This document shows positions 1 through 5,696 of a stretch of 12,014 nt of DNA, piece by piece. The DNA is taken from NCBI GenBank assembly GCA_029857875.1, contig JAOUGB010000026.1, positions 1-12,014 on the forward strand, written 5' to 3'. This stretch comes from Desulfobacteraceae bacterium. Lineage in GTDB: Bacteria > Desulfobacterota > Desulfobacteria > Desulfobacterales > UBA11574. The notes below the pieces were generated by a model, which did no database searches, was not told the DNA's origin, and was given only the letters and a program-made list of their open reading frames with translations. The position numbers and the translations under genes were made by a program. How positions within the stretch are numbered: the stretch's first letter is position 1; every line of letters starts with the position of its first letter.

Positions 1-172
1 GGATATTTAGACAGTTAGATCCATTTTTATCCTGTTTTTGTCTTAACATGGATATGTTGTGAAAATTTATTTTTTCATTATGGTGAATAAAAACCACGAC
101 ACATATAGCGATCAACACAAAAACAGCCAGAACCATCGCTAACGACCTTCCTTTATGACCATCAAATTTCAT
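1..172 (-). CDS. N-terminal part of an unknown single-pass membrane protein (truncated by window edge)
   Basis: An open frame starts at an ATG (170-172) and stays open for 57 codons to the left edge of the window. It begins MKFDGHKGRSLAMVLAVFVL and continues into a strongly hydrophobic stretch (about residues 11-29) preceded by Lys/Arg. This fits a signal anchor or uncleaved signal peptide with the rest of the protein outside the membrane. The start is uncertain: the first ATG has a weak ribosome site, while the ATG at codon 13 (133-135) sits 9 nt behind a good GGAAGG. The visible part after the membrane segment is polar (HHNEKINFHN...) with no motif I recognise. It is transcribed away from the decarboxylase genes, so it is probably a separate unit. 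The function is unknown, and the existence of the gene rests on frame length, the membrane segment and the ribosome site only. Confidence 0.5.
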   Translation of the reverse strand, partial: MKFDGHKGRSLAMVLAVFVLIAICVVVFIHHNEKINFHNISMLRQKQDKNGSNCLNI

Positions 173-223
173 AATAATTTTCTGTTCTAATAATATTGTG
201 TTACGATGCTATGAAACTCTTTC

Positions 224-279
224 GAGATCGGCCAGGTAGGAATTTCCACTGCACTTCAACCCCGAAAGATCGCGATCTC
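224..279. repeat. Inverted repeat with nested palindrome, unknown role
   Basis: GAGATCG (224-230) is matched by its reverse complement CGATCTC (273-279), 42 bp apart. The right arm overlaps a perfect 12-bp palindrome AGATCGCGATCT (267-278), and GGAATTTCC (239-247) in the loop is itself nearly palindromic. The segment looks GC-richer than its flanks. It could be a small structured RNA, a remnant of a mobile-element end, or an operator region. Nothing in the sequence decides between these. Confidence 0.35.
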
Positions 280-369
280 CATTTATTCCGAAAAGCAGCA
301 GGTAATTTAAACTGAAAATATGCAGACATTAATGAATAGTCATCGGCATCTTGTCCAAAAACTTTAATG

Positions 370-394
370 GTTCTCTTTTAAGCGATGAGAGAAC
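370..394. repeat. 7-bp stem-loop in the intergenic region
   Basis: GTTCTCT (370-376) and AGAGAAC (388-394) can pair around an 11-nt loop. No run of T follows on either strand, so it is not a standard intrinsic terminator. Confidence 0.3.
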
Positions 395-410
395 TCACAG
401 CGCTTTAGTG

Positions 411-424
411 TTGACTTTTGTCAA
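411..424. promoter_or_regulatory. FNR/CRP-like palindrome upstream of the decarboxylase genes
   Basis: TTGACTTTTGTCAA is a perfect 5-4-5 inverted repeat. The FNR consensus is TTGAT-N4-ATCAA, so the spacing is identical and each arm differs at one base. It lies about 130 bp before the OadG-like start and just upstream of a possible -10 (TATGAT, 429-434). That position would put it between the -35 and -10, more suited to repression than activation. This is a motif match only; no regulator gene is in the window. Confidence 0.25.
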
Positions 425-555
425 GATGTATGATCGAAAAAAAGAATTGTTTTTTTCATGCGGGTGGTAACGTATTAAAAGCCGTGTGTACCTTTTTGAA
501 AATATGAATTGGTTTAACACATCGTTTTTTTTATTCGAAAAAAGGGAGATATCAA

Positions 556-1005
556 TTGTACGGTTTTCATGCCATATCGACTCATAACGGTTGGGCAATG
601 GCCATTGCCGGCACTTTGATCGTTTTTTCAGGACTGGTTGTGCTGTCCGCCGTAATTTCTCAGCTTCATAAAATACTTCTGTTCTTGGAAACTAAATATG
701 ACCGTTTCCGAAACAACAACAAAATACAGGAAAGCGATGAACCTGATGAACAACCGGAATCGGCTTTACCAACAATATTTCCCTCAGCGCTTGATGAAAT
801 AGCCCGTCTGTATCAACCCTTGATTGAAGAAATTGGAGAAACTTTTTACCTTTCCGATCTTTATAAAATTGCCAAGGAAAACAAGTTTCCACACCCACAC
901 ATAACGTTTACAGCCTTTCGTGATGCCAAAATATTAATTCCCCACGGTGAAGGTGTATTCAGCTGGAAATCACCCATAGTAGATACAGTTAACGAAAATG
1001 AATAA
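556..1005 (+). CDS. oadG: OadG-like gamma subunit of a sodium-translocating decarboxylase, with extended C-terminal domain
   Basis: A 149-residue protein with one membrane segment at residues 12-36 (GWAMAIAGTLIVFSGLVVLS), the arrangement of OadG/MmdD gamma subunits. These subunits anchor the decarboxylase complex in the inner membrane and link the biotin-carrying alpha subunit to the beta pump. The start is a TTG at 556, chosen because GGGAG (544-548) lies 7 nt upstream; the first internal ATG (598) has no ribosome site and would cut into the membrane segment. After an acidic linker (residues 58-72, DEPDEQPES) comes a folded-looking domain (about 76-138) with FYLSDLYKIA and GEGVFSW. It resembles a winged-helix more than the short His-rich tail of Klebsiella OadG. 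His113, His115 and His130 could bind metal. The stop is 10 bp before the beta-subunit start, so the two genes are probably an operon. The family call is moderately sure; the identity of the C-terminal domain is unknown. Confidence 0.65.
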   Translation: MYGFHAISTHNGWAMAIAGTLIVFSGLVVLSAVISQLHKILLFLETKYDRFRNNNKIQESDEPDEQPESALPTIFPSALDEIARLYQPLIEEIGETFYLSDLYKIAKENKFPHPHITFTAFRDAKILIPHGEGVFSWKSPIVDTVNENE

Positions 1006-1015
1006 AGGTTAATCC

Positions 1016-2146
1016 ATGGATCTGTTGTTTCAATTTTTATCCAATACCGGGTACTATCTGGCCGACTATCGCAATGTTATCATGATAGTGGTCGGCGCTG
1101 TATTTTTATATCTTGGAACCGCAAAAAAATACGAACCGCTTCTTCTTGTTCCCATCGGCTTTGGTATTCTGGTGGGGAATATCCCTTTTTTCAAAGGATT
1201 TGGACTGGGTATATATGAAAGCAACAGTGTGCTTCACTATTTATATTTCGGCGTAACCACAGGTCTCTATCCGTCTATCGTTTTTCTGGGTCTCGGGGCA
1301 ATGACCGACTTTTCTTCTTTACTGGCACGGCCCAGTCTCATGCTCTTGGGGGCAGCCGCTCAAATGGGAATATTTTTTACACTGCTGGGAGCCCTTGGCC
1401 TCGGGTTTTTGCCCAAGGAAGCCGCATCCATTGCCATTATCGGCGGCGCCGACGGACCAACATCCATCTTTCTCACCGCCAAACTGGCGCCCCATCTCAT
1501 CGGGCCCATCGCCATCGCTGCCTATTCCTATATGGCCCTAATACCTGTTATTCAGCCACCTATCATGAGACTTTTGACCAGCCGCGAGGAAAGACTCATC
1601 CGTATGCCGGAACTCCGGCAAGTGTCCAAGAAAGAACGTATCATTTTCCCCGCCATAGCTGTTATCTTGTGCTGTTTCCTTGCGCCGGCTTCCATACCGC
1701 TTCTGGGAACGTTCTTTTTTGGTAATTTCTTAAAAGAATGCGGTGTCACCGAACGTCTGGCTCAGACTGCTCGTACGGCAATCATCGATACAGCAACCAT
1801 ATTTTTAGGTTTAACGGTGGGTGCCAGCACCCAGGGAGATGTATTTCTAACGCCAAAATCCGTGGGGATTTTCTTTCTTGGAGCCGTTGCCTTTAGCATC
1901 GCAACCGCCTCCGGAGTCATATTTGGTAAAATTATGAACCTTTTTCTTAAAGAGAAGATCAATCCATTGCTGGGCGCGGCCGGGGTCTCCGCTGTTCCCG
2001 GTTCAGCCCGAGAGGTTCATCTGGTGGGTCAGTCCGAAGATCCTGAAAATTTCCTCCTCATGCATGCCATGGCCTGCAACTCTTCCGGTGTTATCGGATC
2101 TGCAATCTGTGCGGGTATCTTGTGGAGTTTTATGATTGTTCTTTGA
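1016..2146 (+). CDS. oadB: Sodium-ion-translocating decarboxylase, beta subunit (OadB/GcdB/MmdB family)
   Basis: A 376-residue polytopic inner-membrane protein, the usual length of this family. Beta subunits use the energy of decarboxylating biotin-bound carboxylate to export Na+. Family signatures are present: GLGAMTDF (92-99), GGADGPTSIF (143-152) with Asp146 in the place of the essential Asp203 of Klebsiella OadB, and a C-terminal HAMACNSSGVIGSA (350-363). In the last, Asn355 and Ser362 match the conserved Asn and Ser of the sodium site. The ATG start follows AAAGG (1004-1008) at 7 nt. The substrate cannot be told from the beta subunit: oxaloacetate, methylmalonyl-CoA, glutaconyl-CoA and malonate pumps share it. 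No carboxyltransferase or biotin protein lies within the window, so the alpha subunit must be encoded elsewhere. It is convergent with the next gene across 62 bp in which I see no clear terminator. Confidence 0.92.
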   Translation: MDLLFQFLSNTGYYLADYRNVIMIVVGAVFLYLGTAKKYEPLLLVPIGFGILVGNIPFFKGFGLGIYESNSVLHYLYFGVTTGLYPSIVFLGLGAMTDFSSLLARPSLMLLGAAAQMGIFFTLLGALGLGFLPKEAASIAIIGGADGPTSIFLTAKLAPHLIGPIAIAAYSYMALIPVIQPPIMRLLTSREERLIRMPELRQVSKKERIIFPAIAVILCCFLAPASIPLLGTFFFGNFLKECGVTERLAQTARTAIIDTATIFLGLTVGASTQGDVFLTPKSVGIFFLGAVAFSIATASGVIFGKIMNLFLKEKINPLLGAAGVSAVPGSAREVHLVGQSEDPENFLLMHAMACNSSGVIGSAICAGILWSFMIVL

Positions 2147-2208
2147 TGACAGCGCCATTTTGGACAAAACGCCACAAAAAAGCCTGCTTAAAACGTCAGA
2201 GATAATGG

Positions 2209-2556
2209 TCACTCATGCCCCTCCCGCTTTAACAATTCATGATACCAGACGGAAAAATCGAACATCCCCTTGTATCTGTCATCATCGTTGATGACTCCAA
2301 GACAAATTTCAAAAACGCCGCCGCCGTATGCATTGCTGTACTCCTGAAAACTTCTCGTTTGTAAAAATTCCCGGACCAGCATTTGGGTCGTTCGCTTGGT
2401 TTTATCTTTTCTGATATCTATGGGATCTTTGGGTTCCTGGAAGGGCTCCCATTTTTCATATCCTTTTTTTAAGATGTGTTTCTGGCGTCTGGGGGACATA
2501 CTATCGAAAATGGCCTTTTTTCGTCTTTCCTCTTCTTCTGGGGATATCGTTGTCAT
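2209..2556 (-). CDS. Small soluble protein of unknown function, overlapping the YkgJ-family gene
   Basis: A 115-residue charged protein I do not recognise. The N-terminal third is rich in Glu, Lys and Arg (MTTISPEEEERRKKAIFDSM) with a probable helix. The middle is basic (about 44-68, with DIRKDKTKRTTQMLVREFLQ), and the C-terminal part (about 76-110) is mixed hydrophobic/acidic with FSVWYHELL. There is one Cys and no membrane segment or signal peptide. The ATG (2554-2556) follows AAGGA at about 7 nt, a better ribosome site than expected by chance, which supports a real gene despite a 56-bp overlap with the end of the upstream reading frame. The overlap suggests translational coupling, so the two proteins probably act together or share regulation. 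Any functional statement beyond that would be a guess. Confidence 0.65.
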   Translation of the reverse strand: MTTISPEEEERRKKAIFDSMSPRRQKHILKKGYEKWEPFQEPKDPIDIRKDKTKRTTQMLVREFLQTRSFQEYSNAYGGGVFEICLGVINDDDRYKGMFDFSVWYHELLKREGHE

Positions 2557-3241
2557 TTTCTTTTCCTTGCTTCTTTAGGGTTTCATTTTCATCCACTACC
2601 CCAAGATAGTTTTCGTCATAATCGGTGAGAATCGCCATGGATAACGGCACCAGCAAATCTCCCATCTTAACATACCGGGTTCTGATTTGGCCGACAAATT
2701 CAGCAGAAATTTCGTAAAGCTTTTTTTGAATAACATCCAGGTTGGCCGTAGGATACGATTTGCCTTCAACAAAAGCCGACTTCCCGCAGGTATGCCCGAT
2801 ACCGCCTGTAGATGTCGGCATACCATAAAGTCGGCAGGTGATGGGTCGATATTCATAGAGATCGCACATATCATCTTCGTTAAGAAGTGGGCATCTGACG
2901 CGTTCAGCGGCAATTTCCATAAGTATTTCAACTTCGTTCTTTCCAGCTTCTTTGTCTTTATATGCTTTTCTTTTGACCATGTAAGTTTTTCGATCCGCAC
3001 GGTTCGACTTTTCAATAATCGCCTCTTTCTTTTTGCCTTCAAACATTTCATTAAACAGATGATTAATATAAATTGCTTCGATCAATGTTAGGTCGAATAA
3101 TGCATGACAGCAGTCTGCGCATTTAATTTCACATGTTACGCATTCTGGAAACTCATTTTGTACTTTTGCAAACATTTCATCGGCTTTCGCTGAAAGCGCC
3201 TTATATTTTTCAAAATATGGTGTAAAATCTATTTTCATCAT
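2501..3241 (-). CDS. YkgJ/UPF0153-family CxxCxxCC cysteine-cluster protein
   Basis: A 246-residue soluble protein with the cysteine pattern of the YkgJ (UPF0153) zinc/iron-chelating family: Cys34, Cys37, Cys41 and the pair Cys44-Cys45. Then come RVRCPLL (Cys117), DMCDLYEYRPITCRLYGMP (Cys126, Cys136) and HTCG (Cys152). The block CxLYxxRPxxCRxYG is the family signature; these proteins are thought to bind a metal or cluster, but the reaction is not established. The central part (65-105) is lysine-rich and probably helical. The C-terminal 30 residues are basic and low in complexity, and their DNA overlaps the start of the next gene. Two adjacent ATGs are possible. AGGAG lies 4 nt before the first and 7 nt before the second (3236-3238), so the second is likelier by spacing. 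It follows mnmE and parS but has its own candidate promoter. Confidence 0.85.
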   Translation of the reverse strand: MMKIDFTPYFEKYKALSAKADEMFAKVQNEFPECVTCEIKCADCCHALFDLTLIEAIYINHLFNEMFEGKKKEAIIEKSNRADRKTYMVKRKAYKDKEAGKNEVEILMEIAAERVRCPLLNEDDMCDLYEYRPITCRLYGMPTSTGGIGHTCGKSAFVEGKSYPTANLDVIQKKLYEISAEFVGQIRTRYVKMGDLLVPLSMAILTDYDENYLGVVDENETLKKQGKENDNDIPRRRGKTKKGHFR

Positions 3242-3281
3242 TTAACTCCTAAAATTTTAAATTTTGTATGTAATAGTTTAG

Positions 3282-3309
3282 TCCTTTGAAACAACTCTAT
3301 TTCAAAGGA
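3282..3309. repeat. Perfect 10-bp inverted repeat in the leader of the YkgJ-family gene
   Basis: TCCTTTGAAA (3282-3291) and TTTCAAAGGA (3300-3309) are exact reverse complements separated by 8 nt. The repeat lies between the candidate promoter (3330-3358) and the start codon, so it would form a hairpin in the mRNA leader or be a two-fold operator. No T-run follows in either direction, which argues against a terminator. Confidence 0.55.
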
Positions 3310-3329
3310 GCTTCGAGTATGATTAAATT

Positions 3330-3358
3330 TTTATAGTAAAAATCAACAAACACTACAA
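3330..3358 (-). promoter_or_regulatory. Candidate sigma-70 promoter for the YkgJ-family gene
   Basis: Read on the minus strand, TTGTAG (3353-3358) and TATAAA (3330-3335) are separated by exactly 17 nt. The -10 matches 5 of 6 consensus bases and the -35 only 3 of 6. The predicted start of transcription near 3323 gives a leader of about 80 nt that includes the 3282-3309 hairpin. Confidence 0.4.
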
Positions 3359-3372
3359 CCAAAGGGAAATAA

Positions 3373-3388
3373 TGTTTCACGTGAAACA
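3373..3388. promoter_or_regulatory. parS: parS, centromere-like ParB-binding site
   Basis: TGTTTCACGTGAAACA is an exact match to the 16-bp bacterial parS consensus, bound by ParB to nucleate the partition complex and load SMC near the origin. It begins at the base after the mnmE stop codon. The palindrome extends perfectly to 28 bp (3367-3394), thus covering the stop codon, with two further G-C pairs after one mismatch on each side. A perfect 16-bp match of this kind is not expected by chance in 12 kb. parA and parB are not in the window. The palindrome could also fold as a hairpin at the 3' end of the mnmE mRNA. Confidence 0.93.
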
Positions 3389-4804
3389 TTATTTTCCGAT
3401 ACAGAATCGTCTGAAAATCTGATCGATGACATCCTCTTTGGCAACAGCGCCTATAATTTCACCCAGGCTGTCTAATGTATCCTTAATATCGATGGCAATC
3501 AACTCGAAAGAAGTCCCCTTGCGTAGTTCTTCACCGGCGGAAACAGCAAACTCCAAACTCTTCTCAAGGGCTATTTTATGCCTTAAATTGGGAATGATTT
3601 TATTTTGAACTTCAAGCTTGTAATCTCCAATTGCAAGTTTTGCGATTAAATCCTTTAGTGAGCTCAATCCATTTCCATACAAAGCGGAAATCCTGATGCT
3701 TGGTATTTTATCCCATGTTTCGGGAATTTCAGGTTTAAAGCCATCTTCCACCAAATCGATTTTATTTATCACCAATATCACCCGTTTGTCACCGATTGCC
3801 TGATATATTTTTTGATCCTCTATAGTAAATGGATCACTTGCATCGATCATGAAAAGTATCAAATCCGAAGCGTGAATATATGCCCGGGTCTTTTCAATAC
3901 CGATAACTTCAACCGGATCGTTTGTCTCGTGAAGGCCGGCGCTATCTGCAATAATAACCGGTATACCACGAATATTCAATGTTTCTTCAATTAAATCTCT
4001 CGTCGTTCCGGGAATGGGTGTAACAATTACGCGATCATCTTGTATCATCCGGTTCATTAGGCTCGATTTACCCACATTGGGTCTGCCAACCACGATCATT
4101 TTAAGGCCGTCTCTTAAAAAATGCGCATTTTCATATTGCGCGACCATGTCTGATAACTCATCGATAACCCTCTTGTTCAAAATTTGATTAACGGAGTCCA
4201 CATCGATAACGTCCCCAACATCTTCCGGAAAATCTATAACAGCCTCCACTTGTGTTAAAATGTCAATCAGTGAATTTCTTAGGGACTCAATTCGGTTTTT
4301 CAAATCCCCTTTTATCTGTGAAGTTGCAATTTCGAGCGATTTTTCGGTTCTGGAATTGATAATGTCAATAACCGCCTCAGCCTGGGTGAGATCAATACGG
4401 CCGCTAAGATATGCTCTTTTTGTGAATTCACCGGGATCGGCCAGCCTGGCACCTTTTTGTAATACCAAATCTAAAATCGAAGCCATTACAATATAGCCTG
4501 AATGGGTGTTTATTTCGATAACATCTTCTCTGGTGTATGTCCTGGGGGCTTTCATTGCTGACAGAAGAACTTCATCCAGCACCTGTCCTGTTTCAGGATT
4601 CACAATATTCCCGTGATAAAGGCGGTGGGATTTTAAGGGGAAAGAGAGGGCGTCACCCTCCGTACGGCCTAAACTCCACGACGCGTGAGATCTTTGAAAA
4701 ATTGCTTCGGCTATAGAAAAAGCGTCTTTACCGGAGATTTTAATAATCCCGATACCGCCGCTACCGATGGGTGTTGCAATTGCGGCGATAGTATCATATT
4801 CCAT
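3389..4804 (-). CDS. mnmE: MnmE, tRNA U34-modification GTPase
   Basis: A 471-residue cytoplasmic GTPase of normal family length. With MnmG it installs the (carboxymethyl)aminomethyl group on carbon 5 of wobble uridine in tRNAs. The order is an N-terminal folate-binding domain (1-120; MEYDTIAAIATPIGSGGIGI and DPGEFTKRAYLSGRIDL), a helical domain, and an inserted G domain (about 230-390). The G motifs are GRPNVGKSS (240-248), PGTTRD (265-270), DSAG (287-290; DTAG is more usual) and NKID (347-350). The chain ends in the diagnostic CIGK (468-471), whose Cys is needed for the reaction. The start matches the family exactly, but no Shine-Dalgarno precedes it. It lies 93 bp after jag, the customary order, while the usual downstream mnmG is absent. 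parS follows the stop directly. Confidence 0.97.
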   Translation of the reverse strand: MEYDTIAAIATPIGSGGIGIIKISGKDAFSIAEAIFQRSHASWSLGRTEGDALSFPLKSHRLYHGNIVNPETGQVLDEVLLSAMKAPRTYTREDVIEINTHSGYIVMASILDLVLQKGARLADPGEFTKRAYLSGRIDLTQAEAVIDIINSRTEKSLEIATSQIKGDLKNRIESLRNSLIDILTQVEAVIDFPEDVGDVIDVDSVNQILNKRVIDELSDMVAQYENAHFLRDGLKMIVVGRPNVGKSSLMNRMIQDDRVIVTPIPGTTRDLIEETLNIRGIPVIIADSAGLHETNDPVEVIGIEKTRAYIHASDLILFMIDASDPFTIEDQKIYQAIGDKRVILVINKIDLVEDGFKPEIPETWDKIPSIRISALYGNGLSSLKDLIAKLAIGDYKLEVQNKIIPNLRHKIALEKSLEFAVSAGEELRKGTSFELIAIDIKDTLDSLGEIIGAVAKEDVIDQIFRRFCIGK

Positions 4805-4809
4805 TATTT

Positions 4810-4882
4810 ATAACATGTATAGCTGGTTTGAACACCTTCAAATAAAGTAGCCTTTGAAATACCTACTTCATACGATGTATAG
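4810..4882. repeat. Imperfect 13-bp direct repeats in the jag-mnmE spacer
   Basis: On the minus strand CTATACATCGTAT (4870-4882) recurs as CTATACATGTTAT (4810-4822), 11 of 13 identical and 60 bp apart start to start. The second copy is 5 bp before the mnmE start codon, where a ribosome site would be expected but is missing. Between them are short inverted repeats (for example AAGTAG with CTACTT). Role unknown. Confidence 0.35.
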
Positions 4883-4897
4883 TATTGAAGGCTTAAG

Positions 4898-5680
4898 TTA
4901 AGGGCTTTTCTTTCGGGATGAATTTTTCTTTGGAAATATGACCAGTTTCCTTAAAATTCCTTCCCCCATACTCTGAGTTTTCAGCATGTTGTCATCTTTT
5001 AAGGCAATATGTACGATCCGTCGATCGTGAGAATTCATTTGACCGATTGTCGCTGGTTTTCCAGTCCGTTTAACCTTCTCAGCTAGCCTAAATGCTGTTT
5101 TTTCCAGGCTAATGCGCCGTTTTTCCAGATACCCTTCAACATCTACCTGAATTCCAACACGCTCTTTTCTTTTCTTATTAACAATTTTTTCAACGATATA
5201 TTGCATTGCTTCAAGAGTTTGCCCGCGTTTGCCTATGAGAACGGCAGAGTTTCCACCCTTAACATTGAAAAAAAATCGATTTAATTTCTCTTCAATCGAG
5301 ATTGTCGCATCTGTGGTAATTAAATCAATAATGCGTTGCAGGGCTTCTCTGCCAATTTCTTTTGGATCATCCTCTGAAGGGGAAAGTTCTATATCATCAA
5401 TTGCGGCATCCATTTGAAAGTCTTTATTCTTTACAGTTTGATCCAAAGAAGCGGTTTTCGGTTTTTTTGTGTTCGATTTCTCCATTTTAAAATCCTGAGA
5501 TGATTTCGGTAGGGTAACACGAATGCGCGCTTTTTTGGTGCCCACCAACCCAAAAATTCCGGTTGACCCATAGGAAATCACATCATGCTTGAGTTTTTCC
5601 CTGGGTATATTTAATTCTTCACAGGCTTTTTTTACTGCCATTTCAACATTTTTGTCCTCAAACTCCAAGCTGGGTGACAT
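4898..5680 (-). CDS. jag: Jag/KhpB-type RNA-binding protein (Jag_N, KH, R3H domains)
   Basis: A 260-residue cytoplasmic protein with three domains in the family order. The Jag_N domain is at about 4-56 (GIFGLVGTKKARIRV). A charged, low-complexity linker spans about 60-105. The KH domain is at about 110-185, with its GxxG loop as GKRGQT (150-155). The R3H domain is at about 190-250, with Arg220-x3-His224 in HDRRIVHIAL. Such proteins bind RNA; in Gram-positives KhpB pairs with KhpA and affects cell elongation and sporulation, while the role in Gram-negatives is less clear. A strong GGAGG lies 7 nt before the ATG and just after the yidC stop. The 17-bp spacing means co-translation with yidC is likely. 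Followed by mnmE after 93 bp. Confidence 0.95.
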   Translation of the reverse strand: MSPSLEFEDKNVEMAVKKACEELNIPREKLKHDVISYGSTGIFGLVGTKKARIRVTLPKSSQDFKMEKSNTKKPKTASLDQTVKNKDFQMDAAIDDIELSPSEDDPKEIGREALQRIIDLITTDATISIEEKLNRFFFNVKGGNSAVLIGKRGQTLEAMQYIVEKIVNKKRKERVGIQVDVEGYLEKRRISLEKTAFRLAEKVKRTGKPATIGQMNSHDRRIVHIALKDDNMLKTQSMGEGILRKLVIFPKKNSSRKKSP

Positions 5681-5696
5681 TGTTAAACCTCCGTTA

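Larger units (their letters stand above)
173..555. other. 383-bp intergenic region between two divergent genes
   Basis: No convincing protein or tRNA gene is seen here. A 68-codon minus-strand frame across 395-598 has no family resemblance and runs into the start of the decarboxylase gene, so I do not call it. The stretch holds three inverted repeats (224-279, 370-394 and 411-424) and a Shine-Dalgarno GGGAG at 544-548 for the next gene. As the spacer between divergent genes it should contain promoters for both. The only fair -10 candidate I see on the plus strand is TATGAT at 429-434, without a good -35. Confidence 0.6.

Noticed and set aside
395..598. 68-codon minus-strand open frame upstream of the decarboxylase genes
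   Set aside because: No family resemblance, no good ribosome site, and it overlaps the start of a gene supported by a membrane segment and Shine-Dalgarno.
2147..2208. Possible bidirectional terminator between the convergent genes (AAGCAGGCTT followed by T on the minus strand)
   Set aside because: The stem would have only 3-4 pairs with almost no loop; no convincing intrinsic terminator is visible.
2596..3051. 151-residue minus-strand open frame and a 134-residue plus-strand frame inside the YkgJ-family gene
   Set aside because: They are out-of-frame readings; the frame with the conserved cysteine pattern spans the same DNA and is clearly the coding one.
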